This document shows positions 11,534 through 22,825 of a stretch of 64,000 nt of DNA, piece by piece; within the stretch, counting starts at the first letter, position 1; every line of letters begins with the position of its first letter. The notes under the pieces were generated by a model. The model had not been told where the DNA came from. It saw only the letters and a program-made list of their open reading frames with translations, and searched no databases. A program made the translations under genes and the position numbers. The stretch is from assembly GCA_951802195.1 (NCBI GenBank), contig OX637620.1:62001-126000 (forward strand), in the 5' to 3' direction. Source of the stretch: Tausonia pullulans (lineage: Eukaryota; Basidiomycota; Tremellomycetes; Cystofilobasidiales; Mrakiaceae).

Positions 11534-12143
11534 ATGGTCAGTCCCCGGACTCTTCCTCCTGCAATCTCCTCTGGCTGACATCGATCCTTCTTCAAGTCTT
11601 TCTTCGGTCGCGGCGCCGGTCCGTCGTCGCCTCCTGGGCCCTCGCCCTTTTCACACGGCCTGAGCTGACAGCCCACCTGCGTGTCCAGCCCCCTCCCAGG
11701 GCATCAACCCTCAGCAGATCGAGATGGCCGAAGCTGAGCTCTCCATGATCTCAGACATCTTCGACAGGTCCGGCGTCTCCCTTGCTCCGTTCCGGTCGTC
11801 CGGCGCGCGCGCGTTCCTCTGGCTCACACGCACACCACGCGCTGCCGGTCTGTCTCCCCTACCCCAGGCTTGTCCGCTCCTGCCACACCAAGTGCATTTC
11901 GGAGCGCTACGCCGAGGCCGACCTTAACAAGGGCGAGGGTGTCTGCGTCGACCGATGCGTCGCCAAGTTCTTCGAGACCAACGCGAAGGTCGGCCGCTCC
12001 CACGCTCTCGTTTCCCTCGTCCTGCCTCTTTCTAACGAACCCACGCTGACCCTGGATCCATGTGACGACGGCGGCAGGTTGGGGAGCGCATGCAGGCTAT
12101 GGGAGGTGCCGCTCAGCAGGGAGGCTCCTTTGGCGGCCGGTAA
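11534..12143 (+). CDS. TIM10: Mitochondrial intermembrane-space chaperone Tim10
   Basis: Small Tim proteins form hexamers (Tim9-Tim10) that escort hydrophobic precursors across the intermembrane space. Five exons, 11534-11536, 11597-11618, 11689-11767, 11868-11988 and 12078-12143, sum to 97 codons, giving 96 residues, the normal size. The twin CX3C motifs are both present: CHTKC and CVDRC, separated by ISERYAEADLNKGEGV. The N-terminal half has INPQQIEMAEAELSMISDIFDR, the typical first helix leading to LVRSCHTKC. The first exon encodes only the start methionine, with the donor GTCAGT immediately after the ATG. The tail is Gly/Gln-rich and ends FGGR. Transcribed away from the CK1 gene. Confidence 0.94.
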
Positions 12144-12374
12144 ACGATCGTGCGTCCGGTCTTGTCGGTCTCTTACACGGCTCAAGCTGACCTTCCGTTC
12201 TGATGTGTTGTGTGCTGCTTCTTTAAGGAAACCAAGTGCACACGATAAAATGTAGCATATAGAGCGAAAAGAACTTGAAACGGGCAGTCTCTACAAATGG
12301 GTCGTCATGACGCGTTCGACTTGTCCATTCTCTGCTATCGCTCGGTGTAGTGTCGTTCGCAGCAGGCAGCCACA

Positions 12375-15136
12375 TCAATACCGGCCTCCATGGCCACCAC
12401 CCCGTCCTCCTGCTCCTGCTCCTGTTCCTCCTCCTGTTCCTCCTCCTCCTCCTCCTCCTCCTCCTCCTCCTCCCCAGTTGCCGCCGCCGCCGCCGCCTCC
12501 TCCTCCTCGACCATACCCACCTCCACCCTGTTGCTGCCCCTGCTGGTTCCCCCACGCTCCTCCTCTTCCTATCTGAGGGGGCGGCCCGCCACCACCTCGG
12601 CCCAGCATCTCCCCCTGGCTAGGTAGTGGCCCGTTCTGCCTGCCCCCGTATCCTCCGCCGCCTCCATCTCCTCCGTTCGACCACTGCTGCTGCTGCTGCT
12701 GCTGTGACGGCGGCATGGGCGGTCCACCTTGCGACCAAGACCCCCCTCCGCGGTAGTTGTTCTGCCCTCCTCCTCCGCCCCATTGGCCACCAGGAGGAGG
12801 CTGGGGCGGCCCACCTCCGGCTCCAGGGCCCATCATCCCTCCTCCTCCACCTCCAAACATGGCCGGCGGTGGGATCCGGACATTGCCTCCTCCTGCTGCT
12901 GCTGCTGCTCCACCTCCTCCTCCTCCTCCTCCTCCTCCTCCGCCGCCGCCGCCTCCATTGAAATTGTTGTTGCCTCCGCCATCGCTGTTGTTGTTGCTGA
13001 AGCCTCCCCCGCCGCCAAAGCCAGGAGGCCCTCCACCTCCGGGTCCCCCGAAGCCCGGCAGACCACCCCCACCTCCCTGCCCTTGTCCTTGCTGATGGAA
13101 GCCCGGTGGCCCACCACTACCTCCATATCCACCTCCTCCGCCGAAAGGAGGAGCCCCTCCGCCACCTCCGTTGCTCGAAGGCAGAGGGTTGCCCGCCTGG
13201 TAGGCGTTTTGCCAGCCTCCTAGACCTGGGAGGACAAAGTCCTCAGCTGAAAGAAAGGGAATGGACTCGTCAGATCTGATGTCATAGGAGAGAAAGAAGA
13301 GAGAAAGAAGAGAGAAACGCGATGACTCACCCTGATCCAACGCTGTCGGCTTCACCTCGGGTATCTTCGCCGCCTTCATCTCCTGTCTCTCCAGCACCCT
13401 TGAGTACGCTCCACCACCCAACCCACCACCGCCTCCGTATCCGGCCGCGCCACCACTCGTCGGATCGTCGTCCGCCGGTCGGTTTCGACACCAGAACCGC
13501 GTGGTAAAGTCGTTCGACCCCGATGCGAGGACATGGCCCAAGGGGTGCCACGCGAGAGAGGAGACCTGAAGATCGTGCGCATTGTCGATGACGGCTCGTG
13601 GTTGGGGTGAATCCATCGACCAATGAATGATCGTTCCACCGAAATCGCCTGACGTGAGGAGGTCGTGATGAATCGGGTGCCAGGCAAGGGAGGCAACGTC
13701 CTTCTTATGACCCTTGAACACCTCGAGCTCCTTGAACGTTCGGATGTCAAACACTCGGACGGAAGTGTCTCTCGAGCCGGTCGCAACAAGGTGGCCGTTT
13801 GGGTTCCAGGTGCAGGCGAGGACAGAGTTCTTGTGAAGGTAAGAGGCGAGCGCTTGACCGGATCGAGGATCCCAGAAGGAGACTTTGTCGTCTGTCGAGC
13901 CGGAAACAATGAGACCCTTGGTTGGGTGCCAGTCGACGCAGCGGACGTCTTGGCCGTGACCTGGGGGCAAAGAAGAGGGTGATCAGCGTCCAGTCGTCCG
14001 GGAAGGATGCATGACGAGCCTTCTCACCCCGCCAACCGCGCTCCTCGCGACGCTCCTCGAAACCCCAAATCCGAATGTACCCATCATCACCGGCACTGAC
14101 GAACCGACTATCCGCCGGCCCAAAGCTGAGCCCCCTGCAAGAGTGGCCCGCGTGGCCCGGCAGGTTGGCGAGGTTGTTCATGTTGTTTTGAAAGTACTTG
14201 ATCTGGCCAGAGTCGTCCGAGGAGATGAGGTATCGGTTCGAGTGGGCCCAGGAGATGGCGCGAATGGGGGCGTCGTGGGCCTGGAGTATGGGTAGAAGGA
14301 GGAGGAAGGGAGTGGGTGAGCTCGACACGGGGTTCAAGTTGCTTGCGCTTCGCTCTCTCACCTGGAGGATCGTCTCGAAATTGTATGCCAGTCCGTTCCA
14401 AAGGGTGAACTCTCCACTCTGAGAGCCCGTGAGAACGCGTCGACCTTCAGGCGTCCACTGCAGAGGGAATTGAGCATTAGTCAGCTCCGGAGACAAAGAG
14501 GCCAACAGCAACTATGAACCTTGACGACCGTGACCTGGCTTCGGATCTTGTTGACGCTCGAGTGGACAAATTTCTCGCAGATCGAGGTGGAGGAGTTCGA
14601 TGGATAGGCTTCGGGAGGAAGCATCTGGGAGAAGGCGATGAGCAAGAGCGAGGGACACGACGACGCTTTGCGGCGACTCACATCGATGATAAACTCAGGG
14701 TCCTGTCGCGGAGAGGGCGTGTATGCCCCGCTCGGTCGCGTCTTCCTCAGCTGTAAAAGCAGAGAGTCAGTAGACGTCCGGCTGGGGACGAAGAGACAAG
14801 GTAGACGGCGGAACGACATGAAAGGATGCGAGACAGGCCAGTTGCACGCGTCTTCCGTTCGCAGGAACTCACCAGCTTCCATTTGCCCATTTCCCCAAAG
14901 TGATCGATCGTCCTTCTCGCCCTAAGCTTCTTTGTTGCGTCCCGCTGCTGGTACCCGTCGTTGGCGAGCGCCCGGAACGCGAGCTCAGCCCGATGGGCAG
15001 CCTGTGCCCGCTCATCCTGCGGTGGAGCGAGTGGCGGGTCTTTGAACTTGGACGGCTGCCAGAGTGGGCGGGGAGGCTCGCGGTCGGGTAGGAAGAGTTT
15101 CGAGGTCGAGGCGGAGCTCGAGGGTGGGCCGAGCAT
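12375..15136 (-). CDS. PFS2: Polyadenylation factor Pfs2/WDR33 with long Gly/Pro-rich C-terminal tail
   Basis: This WD40 protein is a core subunit of the cleavage and polyadenylation factor (CPF/CPSF), where the WDR33 family helps read the AAUAAA signal. The N terminus includes [19 protein letters not shown], a hallmark before the propeller. WD repeats follow: [132 protein letters not shown] and [19 protein letters not shown]. After the propeller a conserved piece ([11 protein letters not shown]) starts a tail of about 280 residues that is almost all Gly, Pro, Gln and Asn, ending [11 protein letters not shown]. Start taken at the first ATG of the frame (15136). Yeast Pfs2 lacks such a tail; animal WDR33 has a collagen-like one. 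Confidence 0.93.
12415..12475. repeat. CTC/CCT trinucleotide microsatellite in the PFS2 tail
   Basis: A run of CTC/TCC triplets on the plus strand that reads as consecutive glycine codons of the minus-strand PFS2 gene. A second similar run lies at 12912-12955. Such tracts are prone to length change but stay in frame here. Confidence 0.8.
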
Positions 15137-15377
15137 TGCTGGCCGATGGCGGATACGCGTCGAAGGAGGGAGGAAAGGAAGGTGGGCGTTCGAAGAGCGC
15201 GAGTGAGTCGCAGCTGGTTGACGGCACGATGACGGGCGCGGCAGCGTTGTCAAGGGAACTAGCGGCCTTTCATCTCAACCTCTCGGATCGTGCAGGTCAT
15301 GGATAGTCGTGGCCAAAAAGTGAACAGAAAGAAGAGATAGAACCTAGAGTACACCATGCATCGTTGTTGATCGATCT

Positions 15378-18300
15378 TCACTCCCTCCGCTTCCATCGAC
15401 CATCCTTCTTCCTGCATAACGAGAAGAATCATTTAGTCAGACAGACGTCGTCCAGATCGACAAGACTCTCTCTCTGACCTTGACTCAGCCTCAATGTCGC
15501 GGCGCTTCTCAGCCTCCTTCTCCGCTGCCCATCGGTTGATCTCCTCCACCCTTTGCGTGTCAGGGAAGCCGATGTCCCTGTGTCGCCCCATCAGCTGGAC
15601 GAACCAGCCAGAGAGAAAGAGAGGAACGAGCAACGCACATGTACCCAAACGGCGTCGACGGCGGCTCCCACTGCGCCCGATGCCTCGACGTCGCCTGCCG
15701 ATGCGCCTGGATGCCCTCGGCCCGCTTTCTCGCCGCGCGCTCCGCGTCCGTCTCGTGTGCATGAGCCTCAGGCGGTGAGGAGGATGGCGGGCCACGCCAG
15801 ATGGGGCCCTGGTAGCCAACTGGCATGGGGCCGACGGCTTCATAGTACTGAGAAACAGGTCAATCAGACAGGGCCTAGCAATAAGAGACACTGACTCACA
15901 TTCTTGCAGCATGCGCAGTCGTAAGCGTGAAGGTTGCGGCGCTCTTCCTTCTTTCGAACGACCTCGTGATAGGCTGGAATGCCAGAACGAGTGTGTCAGA
16001 GGAAAAAGAAGCGGTGAGCTAGCACAGATAGGGACGTTGATGACACGCACCGTGGTCTCGGCCCTGATTCCGATCTGGGTTGATCATAAACTCCTGATTG
16101 ATAGACTTGGAAGAAAAGGCCGCGGCGGGCTTATCCTTTTCTTTGCCCTTGTGCGACGACTCGGTAACGGCAGGAGCAACCCCAGGTGACTCAGGCCGAT
16201 CGATGGATTCGCAGGGCTGCATCTCCGACTCCGCCACAGACACCATCGATTCGCGGCGAGAAGGCGGAGAGCGGTGATCAAACTCCTTCTTAGACAGCAG
16301 CGGGACAGGTGGCGGCTCGGTACTCGTTTCTTTCTTGACCGGCGGCATGGGCTCAATCTCCCCGCGAGCCGTCACTGCCGCCACCGACGGTTGGATTCTG
16401 CGACGAGCGAGGGGAGAGTCGTCGACGAGGGCATCTCGATCCGGCGTCGCTGCAAGGAACGTGGGTGCCTCCCCCTGATGCTGCTTGCGTCTCGACCGAT
16501 CGATGTACATCGGCTCCCCTTCCGGTGTCGGCTGATCAAACGGATCGCCCCTCTCGCCCGGTCGACTGCCAGTGAAGATGTGCCGACCGAGCCACTTGCC
16601 CGAGTTGGCGGCGGACGTGGCATCCTTAAGTCGGCCGGTGGAAATAAGCGGTGAGCGGATGACGTCCCCCGCGGTCGTCAGCGACACTGGTGTAAAGTGA
16701 GAATTTGGAGGCGGCTTAGAGAAGGGGCGGTTGGGGGACTTGGAGGAGAAGGAGGAGGAGGGGACAGCCTTGGCCGATGTGGTAGAGGAAGGCTTGGAGG
16801 TGGAAACGGGGGGCTTGGACTGGGGGGTACTAAAAGGCTGAGGTGTGGGCAATCTAGTAAGGTCTTGTGGGAGGGGTTCGACATCGACGGTCGGCTCAGC
16901 TCTAGATGGATAAAGACTGGCAGAAGAGGTCGGAGCGGTAGAAATGACAGGGTCAGGGGAGACAGGCTGGGACATCGAAGCCCTGGAGAGAGAGGAGGAT
17001 GGCCCCTTGTCCGGCTTGGTCAACTTGCGCGGCGGTGAGCCGGTGCAAAGCTGGGAGGGGATGGGCGAGAGGGCCGCGCGAATGGTAGAAGAAGGCGATG
17101 CCTGCTGGGGACGAGGCTGGCCTTCGAAGGCAATGGGCACTGGCTGTTGCTCGGATGACGACGGCGGCGGTGGCAGCTGAGGAGCAGGGCTGGGAGCAGC
17201 CGAAGAGTTGGCGGCCGCCTGCCATCTCAAGTCGTTCGAGAGCCTTGCCCTCTTCCGACTCGACCCTTCCGCCTCGTTGGAAAGGTAGCGCCCATGCCTC
17301 TCGCCGTTGCTCACGGCGGGCGTGGACGACGCCCGAGAGTGCTTGAGCTGCTTCTTCTTCTCGCTCCGCTCCTTCTCCGTCCGGCCGATGGCGGCGAGCC
17401 AGGCGGCCTTGTTGCGCTCGTACTTGGCCCGCAGGGTCTCGTGCTCGGCCCGAAGGGCATCGTAGAGCGTTTGGAGGGGCTCGAACGAAGCCCGCATGTC
17501 AAGCGGTGTGGACCTGGCCGAGGACGTCGAAGCGGGGATAGCAAGGGCGGACCTGTCACAACGAGAGTTGTTAAGGTTTAAACCTTAGTAGACAGAACGA
17601 TAACATAGGATACTGACGGTTGAGCTTGAGTCGTGAGCGTGGCGATCTCGGCCTCGAGCTGCGCGCGCGCTGTCCGGCCCTCGTCGACCTCCTGCCTCAA
17701 CGCGATTATAAGTGCCTCTTGCTCCTTTCGCCCGCTTTCGAGCTGCCTCTCAAGACCAGCACTAAATTTTGACGCGTCCGCCAGTTCCGCCTCGAGCTGC
17801 CGCACCCGCTTGACCGAAGACGGCGGCGCAGCCGGATCATAGTTCCGCCCGACCGCTCCCCGCGACGTGGAAGCGGCCTCCTTGAGACGAATCTCTAGCG
17901 ACTGAATGCGCGCTGCCGAAACTACGCGTGGATCGGAAATTTCTCCGATGAATTGGATGAGGCGGGAGGCATCGAGCATGCCGAGTGAGGTGGCGATGGT
18001 CGTGAGTTGGCTGGGGAGGACAGGACGGAGGATCGGACGGATCGAATCAGGCGTGTCACGCGTCAGCGGACCAGCTGGGTGGTGGAAACCAAGGCAAGGC
18101 TCACTGCTTTGACTCTGCCTCACGTGTTTCAGAAGCTTTCAGCTGTGAGATAATGGGGATACTGGGTCAGACTGAAGGAGGACGCCAGTAAGACGGGCCA
18201 AACAGGTGGACCCTCGAGACTCGCCTGACCCTCCAGCTCTGGCGCCACGTAAAGCGAACATGGACCTGTCAGAACTGCATTCAGGCTCTCCGAGAATTCC

Positions 18301-18470
18301 TGTAAGATGCTCCCACCCTTAACCCGCTTGGCCCATATCCGGCTCGCCCTAAGGCGGTCCTCAGCAGCCGCCCTCTCCCGCTCGGCGGCTTCCCTCTCGA
18401 GCGCCCCGATCGAGGGCGGGATACGTCGGTAGAGAGAGGCGGCATCGCTCATCTCGGACTGCGACGACAT
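15378..18470 (-). CDS. Sae2/Ctp1/CtIP-type DNA end-resection factor
   Basis: CtIP-family proteins stimulate the Mre11-Rad50 nuclease to open blocked DNA ends and start resection for homologous recombination. The protein starts MSSQSEMSDAASLYRRIPPS, has a long coiled coil (VKRVRQLEAELADASKF, LERQLESGRKEQEALIIALRQEV, then YDALRAEHETLRAKYERNKAAW), a disordered middle rich in Ser and Pro, and the diagnostic C terminus. There I read YHEVVRKKEERRNLHAYDCACCKNYYEAVG (given in overlapping parts), the CxxC-type zinc-binding signature DCACC, then SRHRAQW, the RHR DNA-binding motif, and DIGFPDTQRVEEINRW. The last residues are ESRKKDGRWKRRE after a short final intron. Total around 850 residues, much longer than S. 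pombe Ctp1. Divergent from NSL1 with a 191-bp gap. Confidence 0.88.
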
Positions 18471-18661
18471 CCTGCAAGGCCCGTGGGGAGTGAGTGAATG
18501 AATGCACCGAATAGGCGGATGGAAGGTGGAAAGTGGAAGTGGAGGTCGAGAGAAGGAAGGCGACGCGCCTCACCTGCCGCCTGGTCCTTCGCCCTCAGCC
18601 GAAAGGGCGAGGTGAGCAGACCGGACCTCGCTCCTCCCCGAACAACAACCATCCACCCGCC

Positions 18662-19668
18662 ATGAACCACTACGAACTCCACTCGCGGATCTCGATCGAC
18701 TCGGAGAAGGATTGGGATCGAATCCGCGCCAACCTCACAAAGACGCTCCTCGAGCAGGTCGACCTGAGGTTCGCCGACCAGCCCGAGGCGGATCCGAAGC
18801 TCAAGGAGGAGGTCATCCGGCGGGCGCTCGAGGTGGGTCGTTTCCTCTTTGTTTCTTTGGTCATTGCTGATCACGAGGCTCCCATCTACGCATTAGTGGA
18901 GCGACCAACTGCTTGCTTTGGCGCCGCCCAACCTTCGACTCAACGGCCAGCCGTACGACGAGTACCTCGCTTCGCCAGAGCGTGCGTCCACTCCCCGCAT
19001 ATACATAGCTCTCTTCTCTTCCCTATCGCTGATCCCATCCCCCCCGCGCACAGCAACGGAAGAATTTGACGAATCTCTAGACCGTAAGATCCGCTCGCTT
19101 GCGGCCCAAAAGGAGCTCACCCAAGTCCAGATCGCCGAGCGCCGGACGCGAACGCCGAGGGACATCCGAAATCTCGTCGAGGATCTCGCGAGGAGGAAAG
19201 CCGCGGCGGAGTGGATTCCGGGACCGGCAGACTTGGAAGTGGGGGGGGCGGGAGATGAAATGCAGGTGGATGGTGAGTCAAATCGGCGTCACTCAACAAA
19301 GAAGACGACGCGTCGATGCCTTCCTGGCTGGCTTGCTGACGCGCGTCTTCCCTCCTCATGCTTCCTTTTGCCAGTGGTGATCCCGAACAAGGCGGCTCTC
19401 GTCTCAACGCTGGACGAAACATTGGGCGAGCTAGCCAATCTATCCAAAGTGCGTCGTCTCACTCTCTCCCTCATGCGATCCGACTCTGCTCACTATTTGG
19501 ACCTTTCTACCACCCCTCAGACACTTCCTGTACGCCCCCTCTTTCCTACTCCTGTCTTTCTGCTTCTTCCATTGGCGCTCATACTCCGCTCTCGAATGAC
19601 AGGTCCAGCTCGAACGCGCCGAGCAAGCCCGCCTCGCCGCACGCGACGTCGCCAACCTTCCGGCTTAA
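18662..19668 (+). CDS. NSL1: Kinetochore MIND/Mis12-complex subunit Nsl1/Mis14
   Basis: Nsl1 (Mis14) is one of four subunits of the Mis12/MIND complex linking centromeric chromatin to the Ndc80 complex. Exon 1 (18662-18832) begins MNHYELHSRISIDSEKDWD, matching the family's opening strand and helix with NLTKTLLEQVDLRF. Exon 2 continues WSDQLLALAPPNLRLNGQPYDEYLA, holding the conserved asparagine-glycine before an EEFDESLDRKIRSLAAQ helix, then QIAERRTRTPRDI, the Arg-rich and Pro motif typical of the family. Later exons give VVIPNKAALVSTLDETLGELANLSK and QLERAEQARLAARDVANLPA at the C terminus. About 225 residues after removal of four introns. The call rests on the order of motifs, as this family is weakly conserved. 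Confidence 0.72.
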
Positions 19669-20574
19669 TCGACCACCTCAATGCACCTTACGATTCTATT
19701 CCACGGAGACGGACGCTTGTACTATATCCTGGGCCTGGCTGTGCCTGGGGGACGGGCGGAGGACACAGGAGGGGTGAGGGCGTTGGGTGACTTGGTTCAT
19801 CCTCACACGTCCACCGGACTTCTCCTTCGTGCGCTTCGTCGTCTTTTTTTCTTCTTTCTTTTTTATTGTCTTCCTTCTATCACGACCCGACCTGTATTAA
19901 TGGATCCCTCGACGACTTCTTCTGTCTGGCCTGTCTCTCGTGCTCGCTCACTCGCGTTGTATCCCGACTCCAAGTCTGCTTGGGCGTGCCTCCCCTGCTC
20001 ACACCCAGCCCCCTCCCTGCCTTGCCTGTCGGCTCGCTTCCGCAGGGAGCTGGCGCCGCTGCTCGAGAGTAGTGAAATCTCCTCATACATGAAATACAAG
20101 GATCTTCTGGGGACGCCCGAGAAGAGAGAGAGAGCGGAAAAGTGAACGACACGAAGAGACGAGAGGAGAGGTCGGAAAGCAACGGTGGGAGGGGACAGCA
20201 AGGGAGAAGGATGGATGTTTGAGGTGACAAGGGAGGGCGAGGGGAGGGACGAGATAGACAACGACGGCGAATGGGGGGAGGGACGGCGACGATGGGAAGA
20301 GAGGGAGTGGAGGGAGAGGATCACTGGGTCCTTGCCGTTGGGGGGGGTGGCCGGAAGGACAGATGGTGGGTGGCGATGGGGCGACACGTGCCGACGGTAG
20401 GGGAAGGGTGCAGGGTCATTCAAAAGTTCGAGCCGCGAGGCGGATTGGAGAAGAAGGAGGAGCCGAGGGAGTGTTGAGCGGTAGGATTTTGGGTTGACAA
20501 GGAGGGGTATCGAGCAGTGGGTGTGTGCGAATTCGGTCAAGTCGATCGGTGAACGGAAGATGTGCAATGTTGGC
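19669..20574. other. Convergent intergenic region NSL1-MRS3/4
   Basis: About 900 bases between two stop codons, unusually long for a tail-to-tail gap here. From about 20090 to 20350 the plus strand is strongly purine-rich (GAGAGA and GGGGAG words). Open frames exist on both strands but show repeated Ser/Pro/Leu composition and no splice-consistent protein. I call no gene. Confidence 0.5.
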
Positions 20575-22106
20575 TTAGTCGAAAGTCGCAGGTGGGGTGT
20601 CCTTCAGGAATACCTTGAAGCCCTCGTAGGCTGCGAGAAGAGAGAGCGGTCAGTTTCAGAAACGAAGGTACCACAGCTTAGATGGAGAGCACCACCACTC
20701 ACCGAGCCAGCTGAGCGCGTTGCTCGGCACAAACGTCACCACCCTAGGCACCAGCCCCCTCGCAAAGCCCTTGGCTCCATGCCTCTCCCAGATGATCCTT
20801 CCAGCCTCAAAGATGCCCGAGGCGTTCCGTATCCGAGGGTCCGTCGAGGTTCCCCGCGTCTGTAGCAGGGTCTTCATCACGTCCAATGGTGTCGTCACGC
20901 TCGCTGCGACCGCTCCTGCGAACCCTCCAGCGATGATGTGGGTTCCCGGGGAGTAGGCTCCCGAAGGGTTGAGAGCGTCCTTGGTCGCTTCGTAGACGGT
21001 AAATTGGACGGCCGTAAAAGGAACGGTCATAGTGAGCGTCGTTGGGTAGGAGACGTAGAAGGCCGAGAGACCCTCCGCCTTGTAGACCGAACGGAACGCC
21101 TGTGCAACGTGCGAGTAGGACGAGTTCTGGAGCTGCATCCGCTGCTTAACGACTGGGGTGAGGAAGAGGACGAAGAAGGAGTCAAGACTTGGCCAGACGC
21201 CAGAGGGGAAAAAGCCAGGACGAACCGTCGAAGGGGTTCATGAGAGCGTCCGACATGATCGTGGCAGAAGCTCCACCGAGGGCTGACAGGGAAGGGAACA
21301 GACAGGAGGTATGCGCATCAGTCTCTTGTCGATCATTCGTATGACACGAGCCAGCTTCGCTCACCCGTCGCAGCAAACTGGTGCCCAGGCCTGTTGCCGC
21401 CCGCTGCCTCCTTGACGATCTCGTACGTCCCAAAGTACACGGCGTGAGCCGGCCCGGCGCCGAGGATGACCGAGTTGACGCCCCGCCAGAGAGAAGGGAG
21501 GCCCTCGGTCGCCCGGATCTTGCGTATCGAGGATGAGAGCGTGTGGACGACCGCCGAGGGCGTCGAGGGGAGGACCTGCATCCGGGTCTGCGTGTGTGTT
21601 GGCGGGAAGGGGAAGGCAAGATGAGGAGGGGACAATGCGAAGGAGCGAAAAGGAGAGAACGTCGTCGTCAGCAAAGCATTCTCCTCACGGGCAGAGAGGG
21701 GGGACATCATCAAGAGAGAGGGGAGACGAACCTTGATCGAATCTATGGGGAACATGACTGCGTGCTCGGAAATGCCAGCCTTCAGGGAGAGGGAGCACGC
21801 GGAGGAGAAGCAGCAAGGAAGAGAGGACCCGTTTTCAGCGCGTGAAGCCAGCAACCAGCCGAGGATGGGGCAGCGTCGCTCCCTGCTCCCCCTAGTCATA
21901 GGCAGACCCACCATGGCACCCGCGAGCATGTTGATGCCGAGACCGGCCGACATGGGGAGGGCCTCGTAGTCGACCTCGATGTTGGTGACTTTCCCGGCGG
22001 AACGGACGACGCACGGATGGAAGAGAAGTAAAACGTCAGCCACCGCCAGGGAGGCAAGCGGAAGGGCGGATGTGACCAGGCGATGCTCACCGACGTGTTC
22101 GCTCAT
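20575..22106 (-). CDS. Mitoferrin-type mitochondrial iron carrier (Mrs3/Mrs4)
   Basis: Mitochondrial carrier family protein that imports ferrous iron across the inner membrane for haem and Fe-S synthesis. The three repeats each show the carrier signature: MFPIDSIKTRMQ in the first, MNPFDVVKQRMQ in the second and TPLDVMKTLLQTRG in the third. Repeat one is preceded by LPMSAGLGINMLAGAMVG, and repeat two contains GPAHAVYFGTYE. The substrate contact region of the second repeat, SVYKAEGLSAFYVSYPTTLTM, and FTAVQFTVYE fit Mrs3/4 rather than other carriers. The C terminus reads NALSWLAYEGFKVFLKDTPP. I read about seven exons; start at ATG 22106 (MSEHV). Long 5' flank, 719 bp, before RPN6. Confidence 0.86.
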
Positions 22107-22825
22107 TTTGGGTTGGGAGGGGGTATGCGAGTGTGGACGGTGGGAAAAGGAGCCGGCTGGCGTCTAGATCGGAGGATGGGAGCAGGCGAGGACGAGCAAG
22201 AGCGAGAGACCGAGAGACGGGCGGGCGAATCGAGAGATCGCGAGCGCTAGATGGACATCCACACCGTGGCCAACACAGGAACGGTCAGAGAGCGATAGCA
22301 AGCTGTCAGCATGTCTGCTCTCGAACGGGGACGGGCGAGGGGAGTCGACAAAGTCGACGCGCGGCTTCTGCCGCAAGATCGCTTGCCGTCCGCCTTGCGC
22401 GGAGGGGCGATATCCGGGCGGGCGGGCGAGGTCGCCAAAAGACACGCACGAGGAAATGCCGCAGGCCGACTGACAGGAAGGAGTGAACTAGGGGAGACGG
22501 GACCCGTGGCGGCGAGAGAGAAGAGGCAGGGAGCAGGGAGGAAAAGGAGACGGGTCTCTCGTCGGCGTGTCGTATCGTGGTTCGCGGAAGGAGAGCAGCG
22601 CAAGCAGACGCCGGGAGGAAGTGACCAAGCTACGCGCGTGGTCGCGACCGAATGGCCGGGGCAGAGCGCGCTGGCGGGCGGCCGACAAATAGGCCAAGCG
22701 TCCCCCTTCGCACGACAGGCCCGAAGGGGCCAGTGGGGTGAAGAGAAGGACATCTAATCTGACGAGACATCCATGCGTTCTCCTTCCTTCCCCTTTCAGT
22801 CCCGCACTCAACCCCACCGAGCCAA
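22107..22825. promoter_or_regulatory. Upstream region of the mitoferrin gene
   Basis: About 720 bases between the mitoferrin start codon and the RPN6 stop codon, both on the minus strand. It holds the mitoferrin promoter and 5' UTR. GATA-like words occur (for example CGATATC near 22408), but I cannot show that they are functional iron-control sites. Several long open frames on both strands here are Arg/Gly/Ala-rich shadows of GC-rich DNA. Confidence 0.45.

Noticed and set aside
11125-11578. Plus-strand open frames before TIM10, possible upstream exon or separate gene
   Set aside because: Arg/Gly/Glu-rich purine tract; TIM10 is complete from ATG 11534 with an exact codon sum.
12307-13095. Plus-strand proline-rich frames opposite the PFS2 tail
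   Set aside because: They are the complement of glycine codons in the minus-strand gene, whose upstream WD40 repeats fix the coding strand.
19863-20567. Minus-strand open frame of 234 codons between NSL1 and the mitoferrin gene
   Set aside because: Ser/Leu/Pro repeats reading a purine-rich tract in reverse, no splice-consistent extension and no known motif.
22247-22757. Long open frames on both strands upstream of the mitoferrin gene
   Set aside because: Composition is Arg, Gly and Ala-rich with no domain, and both strands are equally open, as expected from GC-rich promoter DNA.
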